Assembly (NCBI GenBank): GCA_030426085.1
Contig: JAUHYW010000022.1
Coordinates: 60,019-124,018 of the forward strand
Source: a bacterium
GTDB lineage: Bacteria > Myxococcota_A > Bradymonadia > UBA7976 > UBA1532
Direction of reading: 5' to 3'
DNA: 64,000 bases
Part shown: positions 18,231 through 26,592 of the stretch, in pieces
How the letters are laid out: every line of letters begins with the position of its first letter
How positions within the stretch are numbered: position 1 is the stretch's first letter
Position numbers and translations under genes: made by a program
The notes under the pieces: generated by a model
What the model was told of the DNA's origin: nothing
Database searches by the model: none
What the model saw: the letters and a program-made list of their open reading frames with translations, nothing else

Positions 18231-20201
18231 TCAGTCCACGAGCCGCCCGCCGAGGGCGTCGATCAGGGCCCGCCCCTTCAGCCGGGCCTCCTCGATCTCG
18301 GCGTCGGCGTCGGACAGCGTCACGATCGCCCCCCCGACCCCGATGCTGCACCCGGCGTCGTCGATCACCGCGGTCCGGATGACGATGCTCAGATCGGCGG
18401 CCCCGTCGAAGCCGAACCAGCCGAGCGCGCCGCTGTACAGCCCCCGGGGCGCGCCCTCGAGGCGGTCGATGATGGCCATCGTGCGCCGCTTGGGGGCCCC
18501 GGTCATCGAGCCCCCGGGGAAGGCGGCGCGCACGCAGTCGACGGCGGTGGCCCCCGGGCGCAGGCGGCCGGTGACCGTGCTGACGAGCTGGTGCACCGTG
18601 GCGTAGCTCTCGACGTGCATCAGCCGGGGCACCCGCACCGTGCCCGGGGCGCAGACCCGGGCGAGGTCGTTGCGCAGCAGATCGCAGATCATGAGGTTCT
18701 CGGCCCGATCCTTCTCGCTCTCCCGCAGCGCGCAGCGGGCGCGGGTATCGGCGGCGGGGTCGGCCTCCCGGGCCCGGGTGCCCTTGATCGGCTTCGCCTC
18801 GACCGCGCCGTCGGCGGTGATCCGCAAGAAACGCTCGGGCGAGGCGCTGACGAGGGTCGGCCCGCCGGGCGCGAACAGCGCGGCGTAGGGGGCGGGGTTG
18901 CTGCGGCGCAGGCGGCGGTGGAAGGCGAGCGGGTCGACCGGGGTGGCGGTGCGCAGGTGGGTCGTGAGGCAGATCTCGTAGCTCTCGCCGGCCTCCAGCT
19001 CGGCCATGCAGGCGGCGATGTCCCGCCGGTAGCGGTCGGGGCCCCGGTCGGCGCGCAGCGTCGGCGGCTTGGCGCACGGCGGGCCCGGCGGAGGCGGGGG
19101 GGGCAGATCGGCGAGGCGGCGGGCGATGGCGGCCCGCCAGCGGGCCGGGTCGGGGTCGGGGCGGCCGATGGGCTCGACGGTGGCGACCCAGGCGTCGGGG
19201 CCGTCGATCACGACGAACCGGTCGGCGCGCACGAGCAGCGCGTCGGGGTGTTGATCCGGCAGGCTGGGGGGCGCGCCGCACTCGGCTTTGAGGCCGTAGC
19301 CCAGGCAGCCGACCCAGCCGCCGGCGAAGGGGAACGGCCGCCCGGGGTCGGGCGCGATCCGGGTGGTCTCGAGGGCGGCGGCGAGGCGGCCGAAGAGGCC
19401 CGGCTCGGCGCCGGCCCGGTGGGTCATGATCGGGCCGTCGGGCCCGGCGGCGCCCATGATGTGGCGCCCGCCGTCGGACGTGTCGAGCCACCATGCGCCC
19501 CGCTGCCCGTGGAACAGCGCGATGTAGGCCGCCTCGGGGTCGATCGGGCGGCCGTCGGCCCGGCCCACGGGGTCGACCCGCAGCCGGTGGGTCGGCGCTC
19601 GGGCGGGGCGGGGCGCGGGGCGGGGCGCGGGGCGGGGCCCGCCGCACAGGCCGACGAAGTTGGCCAGCAGCCGGGGGCCGCCGGGGGTGCAGATCGACTC
19701 GGGGTGGAACTGCACCCCCCACAGCGGCCGCTCGGCGTGGCGCAGCGCCATGAGCACCCCGTCGTCGGCTCGGGCGAGCGCGATCAGGGGCGGGGGCAGG
19801 TCGACGAGCGCCAGCGAGTGGTAGCGCACGACCGGCATGTGTCGCGGCAGGCCGGCGAAGAGCGGGTCGTCGAGCCGCTCGACGGTCGAGAGCCGGCCGT
19901 GCATCGGGCGGGTCGTCACCAGCCGGGCGCCGTGGCCCACGCCGATGCCCTGATGCCCGAGGCAGACCCCGAGCAGCGGCACCCGGGCCCGCTCGATCAG
20001 GGCCCGGCAGACCCCGAAGTCCGCCGGGCGGTCGGGGCGGCCGGGGCCGGGGGAGAGCACGACCCCCCGCACCTCGTCGAGCGGCAGCCGGTCGAAGGGG
20101 GTGTCGTTGGGCACGACGACGGGGCGGGCGCCGGCCTCGGCGAGCCGGTGGGCGAGGTTGTGGGTGAACGAGTCGTAGTTGTCGACGAGCAGCAGCCGCA
20201 T
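18231..20201 (-). CDS. pabAB: Fused aminodeoxychorismate synthase (PabA glutaminase + PabB)
   Basis: The 656-residue cytoplasmic enzyme makes 4-amino-4-deoxychorismate from chorismate and glutamine for folate synthesis. Residues 1-190 are a class I glutamine amidotransferase: VDNYDSFTHNL at the start, nucleophile C80 in LLGVCLGHQ and the His-Glu pair in GVQFHPES. A Pro/Arg/Ala linker (PRPAPRPAPRPA) leads to the chorismate-binding half. There the motif PIKGT carries the Lys typical of PabB; anthranilate synthase has PIAGT, so TrpE is less likely. FPGGSMTGAPK and the C-terminal GRALID region are as expected. The start is the ATG at 20201, where homology begins; a longer frame to 20276 has no conserved sequence. 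The linker DNA is very G-rich on the plus strand. It is divergent from an SDR gene. Confidence 0.92.
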   Translation of the reverse strand: MRLLLVDNYDSFTHNLAHRLAEAGARPVVVPNDTPFDRLPLDEVRGVVLSPGPGRPDRPADFGVCRALIERARVPLLGVCLGHQGIGVGHGARLVTTRPMHGRLSTVERLDDPLFAGLPRHMPVVRYHSLALVDLPPPLIALARADDGVLMALRHAERPLWGVQFHPESICTPGGPRLLANFVGLCGGPRPAPRPAPRPARAPTHRLRVDPVGRADGRPIDPEAAYIALFHGQRGAWWLDTSDGGRHIMGAAGPDGPIMTHRAGAEPGLFGRLAAALETTRIAPDPGRPFPFAGGWVGCLGYGLKAECGAPPSLPDQHPDALLVRADRFVVIDGPDAWVATVEPIGRPDPDPARWRAAIARRLADLPPPPPPGPPCAKPPTLRADRGPDRYRRDIAACMAELEAGESYEICLTTHLRTATPVDPLAFHRRLRRSNPAPYAALFAPGGPTLVSASPERFLRITADGAVEAKPIKGTRAREADPAADTRARCALRESEKDRAENLMICDLLRNDLARVCAPGTVRVPRLMHVESYATVHQLVSTVTGRLRPGATAVDCVRAAFPGGSMTGAPKRRTMAIIDRLEGAPRGLYSGALGWFGFDGAADLSIVIRTAVIDDAGCSIGVGGAIVTLSDADAEIEEARLKGRALIDALGGRLVD

Positions 20202-20259
20202 CGGCGGACCTTGGACCGCGCCCGGCCGGGCGTCAACCGGGGGGCGCCCCGGCAAAAGA

Positions 20260-20276
20260 TTGCTGCGTTGCAGCAA
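20260..20276. promoter_or_regulatory. Operator-like dyad TTGCTGC-GTT-GCAGCAA
   Basis: This perfect seven-base inverted repeat with a three-base centre lies in the pabAB-SDR gap, 59 bases upstream of pabAB and 80 upstream of the SDR start. Sixteen bases from 20259 recur almost unchanged at 20347 around the SDR start codon. It resembles a TetR/FadR-type operator; the binding protein is unknown. Confidence 0.45.
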
Positions 20277-20346
20277 GAATCGTGTTACGCCCCCCGGTGC
20301 GCGAACGGTGAGTATCGAAGCGGGTCGGCGCGGCCCCGACGAGAGG

Positions 20347-20362
20347 ATTGCTGCGATGCAGA
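20347..20362. promoter_or_regulatory. Second copy of the operator-like sequence at the SDR start codon
   Basis: GATTGCTGCGATGCAG matches the upstream copy at all but one base (A for T at the centre). It covers the ATG of the SDR gene. Bound protein here would block translation initiation or elongation of RNA polymerase. Only the left part of the dyad is complete. Confidence 0.35.
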
Positions 20363-21123
20363 TCGAGAAGATGAAGGTGGTGGTGACCGGCGCGGCGAGC
20401 GGTATGGGCAGAGCGTTCGCGCTCGGCTTCGCCGAGGCGGGGGCCGGGGTGGCGGCGTGCGACGTCGACGTCGAGGGCCTCGCCGCGCTCGCCGAAGAGG
20501 CGAAGGGCCTGCCGGGCGCCGTGCGGACCTACACCTGCAACGTCGCCGACGAGCAGGCGGTCGAGGCGGCCTTCGATCAGGCGTGGGCCGACTTCGACGG
20601 GCTCGACGGGCTGGTCAACAACGCCGGGATCTTCCGCGACGCGCTGCTCGTCAAGAAGGACCGCAACACCGGCGCCATCCGCACCATGAGCCTCAAGCAC
20701 TGGCAGCAGGTCATCGACGTGGACCTGACCGGGCCGTTCCTGTGCACCCGGGCCTTCGCCGCCCGGGTGGTGGAGAACGAGGGCGGCCCGGCGGTGGTGG
20801 TCAACATCTCGAGCATCAGCCGCCACGGCAACATGGGCCAGGGCAACTACGCCGCGGCCAAGGCGGGGCTGGTGGCCGACACGGTGCTGTGGGCCAAGGA
20901 GCTGGCCCGCTACGGCATCCGGGTGGCGGCGATCGCGCCGGGCTTCATCGACACCCCCATCCTTCAGGGCATGCGCCCCGACGCGCTCGAGAAGATGCTC
21001 AAGGGGGTGCCCCTGCGCCGCCTGGGCAAGTCGCAGGAGATCTTCGCCGGCATCCGCTTCATCTGCGAGTGCGACTACTTCACCGGCCGCTGCCTGGACA
21101 TCGACGGCGGGCTGCGCCTCTGA
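20356..21123 (+). CDS. Short-chain dehydrogenase/reductase, FabG-like
   Basis: The product is a 255-residue NAD(P)-dependent oxidoreductase. The cofactor motif TGAASGMG is at about residues 11-18, NNAG near 88 and the catalytic Ser with YAAAK near 165-169; FIDTPIL and the C-terminal FTGRCLDIDGG are typical of the classical FabG-like subfamily. An acidic residue after strand 2 (CDVDV) favours NAD over NADP. The start ATG 20356 has GAGAGGA upstream and lies inside a near-copy of the operator-like dyad at 20260. It is divergent from pabAB and its last 49 bases overlap the convergent histidine-kinase gene. Substrate is unknown; a ketoacyl or hydroxyacyl compound is a reasonable guess. Confidence 0.88.
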   Translation: MQIEKMKVVVTGAASGMGRAFALGFAEAGAGVAACDVDVEGLAALAEEAKGLPGAVRTYTCNVADEQAVEAAFDQAWADFDGLDGLVNNAGIFRDALLVKKDRNTGAIRTMSLKHWQQVIDVDLTGPFLCTRAFAARVVENEGGPAVVVNISSISRHGNMGQGNYAAAKAGLVADTVLWAKELARYGIRVAAIAPGFIDTPILQGMRPDALEKMLKGVPLRRLGKSQEIFAGIRFICECDYFTGRCLDIDGGLRL

Positions 21124-23099
21124 AATCCGCCGGGCCGCATCTGCCCCGGCGCGGGTGAGGTCTGGCGGAACGCCGGGCGGGCTTCGCTGCGGTGCAGCAT
21201 GGCCCGCACCCGCTCGACGAGCGCCCGCCGGCCGAAGGGCTTGGGCAGGTAGCCGACATCGGCCCCGGCGGGGGCGGGCAGGTCCGGGCTGCGGGTGCCC
21301 GAGATGAACAGCACCGGCAGGTCGGGCCAGCGGCGGTGGATCTGCTCGGCGAGGCGGGGGCCGTCCATGCCGGGCATCGCCACGTCGGTCAGCACGAGGT
21401 CCACCGGCGGGCCGTGCTCCAGCCGGTCGAGCGCCTCGAAGCCGTTGCGCGCGGTGCAGACCTGCACCCCGTGGCGGACCAGCGCCCGGCGGGTGCTCTC
21501 GCGCACCGCCGCCTCGTCTTCGACCACCAGCACCACCCCGTGCAGCTCGTCGACCGGGGCCTGCCCCGGCGGCCGCGAGCTGTGGGCCGGCTGCCGGCTG
21601 CGGGGCAGTCGGATGCGGACCTCGGTGCCCAGCCCGACCGCGCTGTCGATCTCGATGTGCCCCCCGTGCTCGGTGACGATGGCGTGGCAGGTCGACAGCC
21701 CCAGGCCGGTGCCCGAGCCGATGTCCTTGGTGGTGAAGAACGGGTCGAAGGCCCGGGTGGCGACCGCCTCGGTCATGCCGCAGCCGTTGTCCCGCACGCT
21801 CAGCAGGACCTGGTCGCCCTCCGCGCTGCCGGCCTCTGCGGGTTGGTTCGCGAGCGCGATCACCAGCTCGCCGCCGCCCGCCTGCATGGCGTCGATGGCG
21901 TTGACCGCGAGGTTGAGCAGCACCCGCTCGATCTGGGCCGGGTCGACGTTGATCGACCAGGCGTCGCGCGGCGCCCGGGCCGTCACCCGCACGTCGGCCG
22001 GCACCAGCCGCCGCAGGGTGCTCGCGCTGCGCTCGACGAGCAGCCGGGGGTCGACCGGCCGGGGGTCCTGGGGCCGCAGCCGGGCGTAGTCGAGGAGCTG
22101 GCGGGTGAGCGCCGCGCCCCGCCGGGCGGCCCGCTGCAGCTCGGCGAGGTCCTCACTGGCCGGGCTGCCCCGCTGGATCTCGCCGGCGATCAGCTCGGCG
22201 GTCGAGGTGATCACGGTCAGCAGGTTGTTGAAGTCGTGGGCCACCGCGCCGGCGAGGCGGCCGAGGCTCTCGATCCGGTGGGCCCGGGCCAGCCCCTCTT
22301 CGAGCCGGCGGGTCTCGGTGATGTCGGCGATGGTGCACACCACGTCGACCACCTCGCCCGCGGGGTCGAGGGAGGGCACCGCGCTCATCAGCGCCCACCG
22401 GTGCCCCCCCTGGGGAGCCGGCACGCCCACCACCCGGGGGGTGCCCGGTTGCCCGGTGCGCAGCGCCTGCCAGAACGGCAGCTCGGCGGCGGGCAGCGGC
22501 TGCCCGGCCTCGTCGATGAGGTTCCACCCCTTTGCCCGGCGCTCGGCGATCGCCTCGGGCAGCCGGTGGTGGTCGACCCCGATCAGCTCGGCCGCGGCCC
22601 GGTTCCAGCGCAGGACCCGACCCCCGGGGCCGTAGACCACCACCGCGGTGGGCACCCGGTCGAGCAGCAGGCGCAGCCGGCGCTCGTCCTCCAGGGCCCG
22701 GCGCCCGGCGGTGACCTCGGCGGTGATGTCGACGTCGTGGCCCACGATCAGGGTCGCCCGCCCGTCGAGGTCGTGCTCGACGGCGTAGGCCCGGTGACGC
22801 AGCCACACGTCGTGTCCGTCGCGGTGGCGCATACGGACCCGGGCCGAGACCCGGTCGACCCGGCCCTCGACGAGGTCGTCGAAGAGCGCCATGAGCCGAG
22901 GCCGATCGGCGGGGTGCAGGTGTCTCTGCAGTGCGTCGAGGTCGTCGACGGGGCGGGGCTCGAGGCCGAGGAGTCGGTACCAGCCCGGGTTGGCGCTCAG
23001 CGTCGGTGTGCCGGGGCGCCACGTCCAGAAGCCATCGTCACCCAGGCGGGCGACGCATTCGAACCCGGACGGTCCTCCCGACGCAGGATCGGATCCCAT
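21075..23099 (-). CDS. Hybrid sensor histidine kinase with PAS domains and receiver
   Basis: This 674-residue cytoplasmic two-component sensor has no transmembrane segment. Two PAS domains occupy about residues 15-125 (ending IVGHDVDIT) and 135-262 (ending TIADITETRRLEE). Next come the HisKA domain with H288 (VAHDFNN), the ATPase with NLAVNAIDA, the G1 box DNGCGM and GTGLGLS, and a C-terminal receiver with LVLTDVAMPGMDG and YLPKPF. It would sense a cytoplasmic signal and phosphorylate its own receiver; no output regulator is adjacent. Start ATG 23099 has GGGGAGGA just upstream. A further in-frame ATG at 23153 lies at the promoter -10 and is rejected. The tail overlaps the convergent SDR gene. 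Confidence 0.92.
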   Translation of the reverse strand: MGSDPASGGPSGFECVARLGDDGFWTWRPGTPTLSANPGWYRLLGLEPRPVDDLDALQRHLHPADRPRLMALFDDLVEGRVDRVSARVRMRHRDGHDVWLRHRAYAVEHDLDGRATLIVGHDVDITAEVTAGRRALEDERRLRLLLDRVPTAVVVYGPGGRVLRWNRAAAELIGVDHHRLPEAIAERRAKGWNLIDEAGQPLPAAELPFWQALRTGQPGTPRVVGVPAPQGGHRWALMSAVPSLDPAGEVVDVVCTIADITETRRLEEGLARAHRIESLGRLAGAVAHDFNNLLTVITSTAELIAGEIQRGSPASEDLAELQRAARRGAALTRQLLDYARLRPQDPRPVDPRLLVERSASTLRRLVPADVRVTARAPRDAWSINVDPAQIERVLLNLAVNAIDAMQAGGGELVIALANQPAEAGSAEGDQVLLSVRDNGCGMTEAVATRAFDPFFTTKDIGSGTGLGLSTCHAIVTEHGGHIEIDSAVGLGTEVRIRLPRSRQPAHSSRPPGQAPVDELHGVVLVVEDEAAVRESTRRALVRHGVQVCTARNGFEALDRLEHGPPVDLVLTDVAMPGMDGPRLAEQIHRRWPDLPVLFISGTRSPDLPAPAGADVGYLPKPFGRRALVERVRAMLHRSEARPAFRQTSPAPGQMRPGGFQRRSPPSMSRQRPVK

Positions 23100-23148
23100 T
23101 TTGTCCTCCCCGCCATGCACGGGCCGCTCGACCGCACATGGCACACCC

Positions 23149-23175
23149 AGCATAGCGGATTCGAAGAGATGTCAA
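23149..23175 (-). promoter_or_regulatory. Candidate promoter of the hybrid histidine kinase
   Basis: On the minus strand a perfect TTGACA (23175-23170) is followed after 15 bases by TATGCT (23154-23149). Spacing is two bases short of optimal. The start codon is 50 bases downstream and has its own GGGGAGGA. This is one of only two perfect -35 boxes noticed. Confidence 0.45.
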
Positions 23176-23258
23176 GACATAATCCGGTCCGCGTCGCGGG
23201 CGCTGCGCCGCCGGCGCCCGGTGGAGTACCATGCCCCGCCGACGCCGAGGAGAGGTCG

Positions 23259-23888
23259 ATGCCCCGCCTGCCCGCCGCCCCGCTCTGCCTCCTGATGCTC
23301 GCGCTGTCGTCGCTCGCCTGTGACGACGGCGCCACCATCCCCGCGCCCGACGCCGCCCCGCCGGCGCCCGACGGGGGCCCGGCGTCGGCCCTGTGCGGCG
23401 ACCCCGGGTGGAGCCCGGGGGCCTGCGTGGCCGGCGCGGCCGAGGCGGTGCCCGGGGAGGGCGCGGCCCACGTCGCCGAACCCGAGGCGATCACCTGGCA
23501 GGCCTCGCCCCCGGCGAGCGGCGCCCACCGGGGGCAGTGGGCCCGGTGGGGGGAGTACGGCGCGCTGGGGCCCGAGCGGTGGCTGCACAACCTCGAGCAC
23601 GGGGGGGTCGCGTTCCTGTATCACCCGTGTGTCGAGCCGGCGGTGGTCGACGCGCTGCGGGCCATCGCCCGGGCGCTGCCCGATGACGACACCGGCCCCT
23701 TCCGCTGGATCCTGGCGCCGTACCCCGAGCTGCCCTCGGCGGTCGCGGTGGTCGCCTGGGAGTGGCGCTACGCCGCCGAGTGCGTGCGGGCCGACGAGAT
23801 CGAGGACTTCGCCCGGCGCCGCTACCGGCAGGCCCCGGAGGACGTGCGGGGCGACGGCAGCTACGCCGAGGGATGGCTCGGGCGATGA
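23259..23888 (+). CDS. DUF3105 family lipoprotein
   Basis: The 209-residue exported protein has a signal peptide ending in a good lipobox (SSLAC, Cys at about 21). It then has the DUF3105 pattern: PASGAHRGQWARWG followed by LHNLEHGGVAFLYHPC and later a W-rich segment with a conserved Cys (AAECV). Two or three Cys in the mature part could pair. DUF3105 proteins are membrane-associated with unknown biochemistry; the HNLEHGG histidines suggest metal binding. AGGAGAGG precedes the ATG. It is followed after 62 bases by a PAP2-type membrane protein gene on the same strand, possibly on one transcript. Confidence 0.85.
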   Translation: MPRLPAAPLCLLMLALSSLACDDGATIPAPDAAPPAPDGGPASALCGDPGWSPGACVAGAAEAVPGEGAAHVAEPEAITWQASPPASGAHRGQWARWGEYGALGPERWLHNLEHGGVAFLYHPCVEPAVVDALRAIARALPDDDTGPFRWILAPYPELPSAVAVVAWEWRYAAECVRADEIEDFARRRYRQAPEDVRGDGSYAEGWLGR

Positions 23889-23950
23889 CTGCCCGCCGAT
23901 GACACCATGGGTCGGGCCGCGCCGGCGACCCGGGAGGACGACCACACCCG

Positions 23951-24607
23951 ATGCAGACCGCGCCGCCCGCCGCCCAGCGCACCCGGCTCGTATGGTTCGC
24001 CGGGCTGATGCTCTACATGATCGCGGGCTACTTCGTGATCGGGCGGTTCAACCTGGAGCGCGGGTGGTATCTCGACCCGTCGCTGGCCTTCGAGGCCCAC
24101 ATCCCGTTCGTGCCCCAGCTCATCGTGGCCTACGTGCTGGTGTACTTCGTGGTGCTCGCCGGCTTCATGGTGGTGCCGGTGGCCGACGTGGCGCTCTTCC
24201 GCCGGGCGGGGCGCTGGCTGCTGCTCAACTTCACCCTGGCCTACGCGATCTTCCTGCTGGTGCCGGTCAAGGCGCTGCACCGGCCGCCCATCGACCCCGA
24301 GGCCGGCTTCGCCCTGGCGCTGACCGGCTTCTATTACGACTTCGACGCGCCGACCAACCTGCTGCCCTCGCTGCACGTTCAGATGGCGCTGATGGGCGGG
24401 CTGATGTGCCTGCGCCACGGGGGGCCGCTGGCGGTGGTGGGGGTGCTGTCGGGGCTGACGGTGGCGGTGTCGGTGGTGCTCGTCAAGCAGCACTACGTCG
24501 CCGACATCGCCGCGGCGGCGCTCATCGTGTGGCTCACCGCCCGGTGGTGCGGCATGGACTTCCGCCCGCCGTCGAGGCGGCGGTCGAGCGTCGCTGAGCG
24601 CCGCTAA
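23951..24607 (+). CDS. PAP2-superfamily integral membrane phosphatase/phosphotransferase
   Basis: This gene encodes 218 residues with about six hydrophobic segments. The PAP2 active-site motifs are present in late positions: PSLHVQMAL (central Ser-His pair) near residue 139 and KQHYVADI (His-Asp) near 179. The first motif, usually KxxxxxxRP, is weakly represented by KALHRPP near 109. The layout is closest to the PAP2_3 type seen in inositol-phosphoceramide synthase-like proteins. It probably dephosphorylates or transfers a phosphohead group on a membrane lipid, such as undecaprenyl pyrophosphate or a phosphatidate. It starts 62 bases after the DUF3105 gene, and its stop overlaps the convergent lipoprotein stop by four bases. 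Confidence 0.85.
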   Translation: MQTAPPAAQRTRLVWFAGLMLYMIAGYFVIGRFNLERGWYLDPSLAFEAHIPFVPQLIVAYVLVYFVVLAGFMVVPVADVALFRRAGRWLLLNFTLAYAIFLLVPVKALHRPPIDPEAGFALALTGFYYDFDAPTNLLPSLHVQMALMGGLMCLRHGGPLAVVGVLSGLTVAVSVVLVKQHYVADIAAAALIVWLTARWCGMDFRPPSRRRSSVAERR

Positions 24608-26463
24608 TCGGCGTCGCGGCTGCCCTCGAAGATGCCGTCGAACGGCGGGCCCTCGTCCTCACTGGTGCGGATGACCCCCCGCCAGCGGCCGTCGATCATG
24701 TGATCGACCCGCAGGTCGTCGGTCTCCTCGACGAAGGTCATGTCGCCCTCGAGGGTGATGCGGGTGTCGATGCGCAGCCGGCCGAGGATGGCCGAGGCGG
24801 TGTCGCCGACCACGCTCATGATGCTCACGCACCAGCCCTCGAGCGCGTCCCGGCTGACGATGTTGATGCCGCCCAGCCGCAGGTGGCTGTTGCCCCCGGT
24901 CAGCCCGTTGGCGAACGCCGGGCAGTTGGCGAGGTTCAACAGTCCGTCGCGGATGTTGCGGGCCCCGTCGGCGATCTCGGGCAGCAGCAGGTTGTTGAGC
25001 ACGAACAGGATCAGGCGGCCGTATTGCAGGTCGAGGGTGTGGCTGTAGATCGCGCCCTGGTCGTAGCTGTGCACCCGCCCCTCGAACTGGCCGAAGACGA
25101 GGTTGATGCCGTCGGCCCCCTGGGCCAGATCGTCCATGGTGAACGGGAACCGGCCGCACTCGGGGTCGGGGTCGCCGTCGCAGCCCAGCCGCCAGTAGAA
25201 GGCCATGCCGACCCAGTTCTGGCTGCCGATGAAGGTGCCGTCCCGCCGGGGCTTGTTCAGCCGGATCTGGCTGATGACCTCGGTGCTCGACACGATGCTG
25301 ATCAGGTCGGACCCGATGGTGAAGAAGTCCCGTACCCAGTCCGGCGCGTCGCGGTCGATGTAGTCGTTGATGATGCGGTTGAGGTCGTCTTCGACCCAGC
25401 CCCGCACCAGATCGACGACCAGCGCGCCGATGGCCCCCGCGGCGTCCCGAGCCAACCGATGGACCTGATCGAAGATCAGCGTCGCGATCTCCCGCTCGTT
25501 GTTCTGGTCGCCGAAGAACTGCACCAGCCCCCGGATGACGTCGCCCAGGGTGCCGGGGATGGCGTCGGTGAAGTCGAAGTTGTTGTCGACGGTGTAGACC
25601 CCCGCCGGGTTGAGCGGCAGGGTGTTGAGCACCACCTCGACGTCCAGCCGCTCGTCGGCTCGGATGCGCAGGTCGCCCACGCAGCCCCCGGCGGCGAGCA
25701 CCCCGTTGTCGGCGTGGCGCCCGCGGGCGACGATGGCGAAGCGGGTGCCGGCCAGCACCGGGCCGAGGTCGAGCGTGTCGTGCACCCACTCCAGCTCGTG
25801 CACCTCGGTGGGCTCCATCGGCGGGGCGAGGTAGTAGGGGTCCTCGCACCAGCCGATGTCGGGGATGAGGTAGACCTCGACCCGCCCGAGCTCGACCAGC
25901 CCGTCGGCCTCGAAGGTGATGCGCATCGAGCCGGTGGGCAGGTCGACGACGCCGACCTCGAACACCGCCGGGCGCCGGGTGGGCCCCCGGACCCGCACCC
26001 GGTAGTCGCCGAGCACCTCGCCGGCCGCGAAGACCACCGTCGCCGCGCCGTCGCGGTCGGTCACCGCCCGCCGGCTGCTCAGCCGGGCCCCGGCCCCGGG
26101 CGGGCCGTCTTCGATCTGATACTCGACCTGCAAGCCCTCGACCGGATCGCCGTTGGTGTCGAACAGCAGCACCCGCAGGTCGATCGTGCCGCCGAGCGGC
26201 ACCTCGAGCTCTTCGTCGCCGTCGACGATCATGATGTAGGTGCCGTCGTGGTCGACGGCGTCGGGCAGCTCCTCGTCGTCGACCCGGGGGTCGTCGGGGT
26301 CGCGATCGACGCTGGGATCGGCCGGGGCGAGCACCGAGTCGGGGGGCACCTCGACGAAGACCTGGCGGTGGGTCGGGGTGATCCCGTCCTCGCAGCCGGC
26401 GAGGGCCGGCAGCAGGGCACAGATCGTCAGCAGCGGCAGCAGAGACCGGGCGCTGTGGGGCAT
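24604..26463 (-). CDS. Large lipoprotein with an Ig-like N-terminal domain
   Basis: The 619-residue secreted lipoprotein has lipobox ALAGC (Cys at about 24). After an acidic spacer (PDDPRVDDEELPDAV) comes a Big_1-like Ig domain of about residues 75-165 (PLGGTIDLRVLLFDTNGDPVEGLQV, then DRDGAATVVF), as in invasin-type surface proteins. The remaining 450 residues have no recognised family; they are rich in long amphipathic stretches (LVVDLVRGWVEDDLNRIINDYI) and contain six or more Cys that could form disulfides. Similar large lipoproteins are frequent in myxobacteria, of unknown role. It has AGGAG ten bases before the start and a possible promoter at 26496-26525. Confidence 0.8.
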   Translation of the reverse strand: MPHSARSLLPLLTICALLPALAGCEDGITPTHRQVFVEVPPDSVLAPADPSVDRDPDDPRVDDEELPDAVDHDGTYIMIVDGDEELEVPLGGTIDLRVLLFDTNGDPVEGLQVEYQIEDGPPGAGARLSSRRAVTDRDGAATVVFAAGEVLGDYRVRVRGPTRRPAVFEVGVVDLPTGSMRITFEADGLVELGRVEVYLIPDIGWCEDPYYLAPPMEPTEVHELEWVHDTLDLGPVLAGTRFAIVARGRHADNGVLAAGGCVGDLRIRADERLDVEVVLNTLPLNPAGVYTVDNNFDFTDAIPGTLGDVIRGLVQFFGDQNNEREIATLIFDQVHRLARDAAGAIGALVVDLVRGWVEDDLNRIINDYIDRDAPDWVRDFFTIGSDLISIVSSTEVISQIRLNKPRRDGTFIGSQNWVGMAFYWRLGCDGDPDPECGRFPFTMDDLAQGADGINLVFGQFEGRVHSYDQGAIYSHTLDLQYGRLILFVLNNLLLPEIADGARNIRDGLLNLANCPAFANGLTGGNSHLRLGGINIVSRDALEGWCVSIMSVVGDTASAILGRLRIDTRITLEGDMTFVEETDDLRVDHMIDGRWRGVIRTSEDEGPPFDGIFEGSRDAD

Positions 26464-26495
26464 GGAGGCGGCTCCTGCGCGGAGAGCGACGCCCG

Positions 26496-26525
26496 ATGGT
26501 AGCGAATTCCCACAGCAGATGACAG
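26496..26525 (-). promoter_or_regulatory. Candidate promoter of the Ig-like lipoprotein gene
   Basis: On the minus strand CTGTCA (26525-26520) and TACCAT (26501-26496) are 18 bases apart, each matching four of six consensus bases. The -10 lies 32 bases before ATG 26463. Confidence 0.3.
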
Positions 26526-26548
26526 ATCGCCGTGCGCCAGCGGCGATC
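26525..26548 (-). terminator. Possible terminator hairpin of the cytochrome-Nudix-RluA operon
   Basis: GATCGCCG (26525-26532) and CGGCGATC (26541-26548) form a perfect eight-base stem with an eight-base loop, 45 bases beyond the RluA-type gene stop on the minus strand. It has no clear U-run, so intrinsic termination is uncertain. Confidence 0.3.
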
Positions 26549-26592
26549 GGCCGCGGCGTGTCAGGAAGTGCTTTCTCTTCGCGCAGTTGCCG

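Noticed and set aside
18231..20201. TrpE/TrpG fusion (anthranilate synthase)
   Set aside because: The PIKGT motif has the Lys of PabB rather than the Ala of TrpE, and no trp genes are nearby.
21186..21200. Third copy of the operator-like dyad
   Set aside because: CGCTGCGGTGCAGCA is related, but it lies inside the histidine-kinase coding sequence and differs at several positions, so chance is likely.
23100..23153. Longer start for the hybrid histidine kinase at ATG 23153
   Set aside because: That codon overlaps the candidate -10 box; ATG 23099 has GGGGAGGA immediately upstream.
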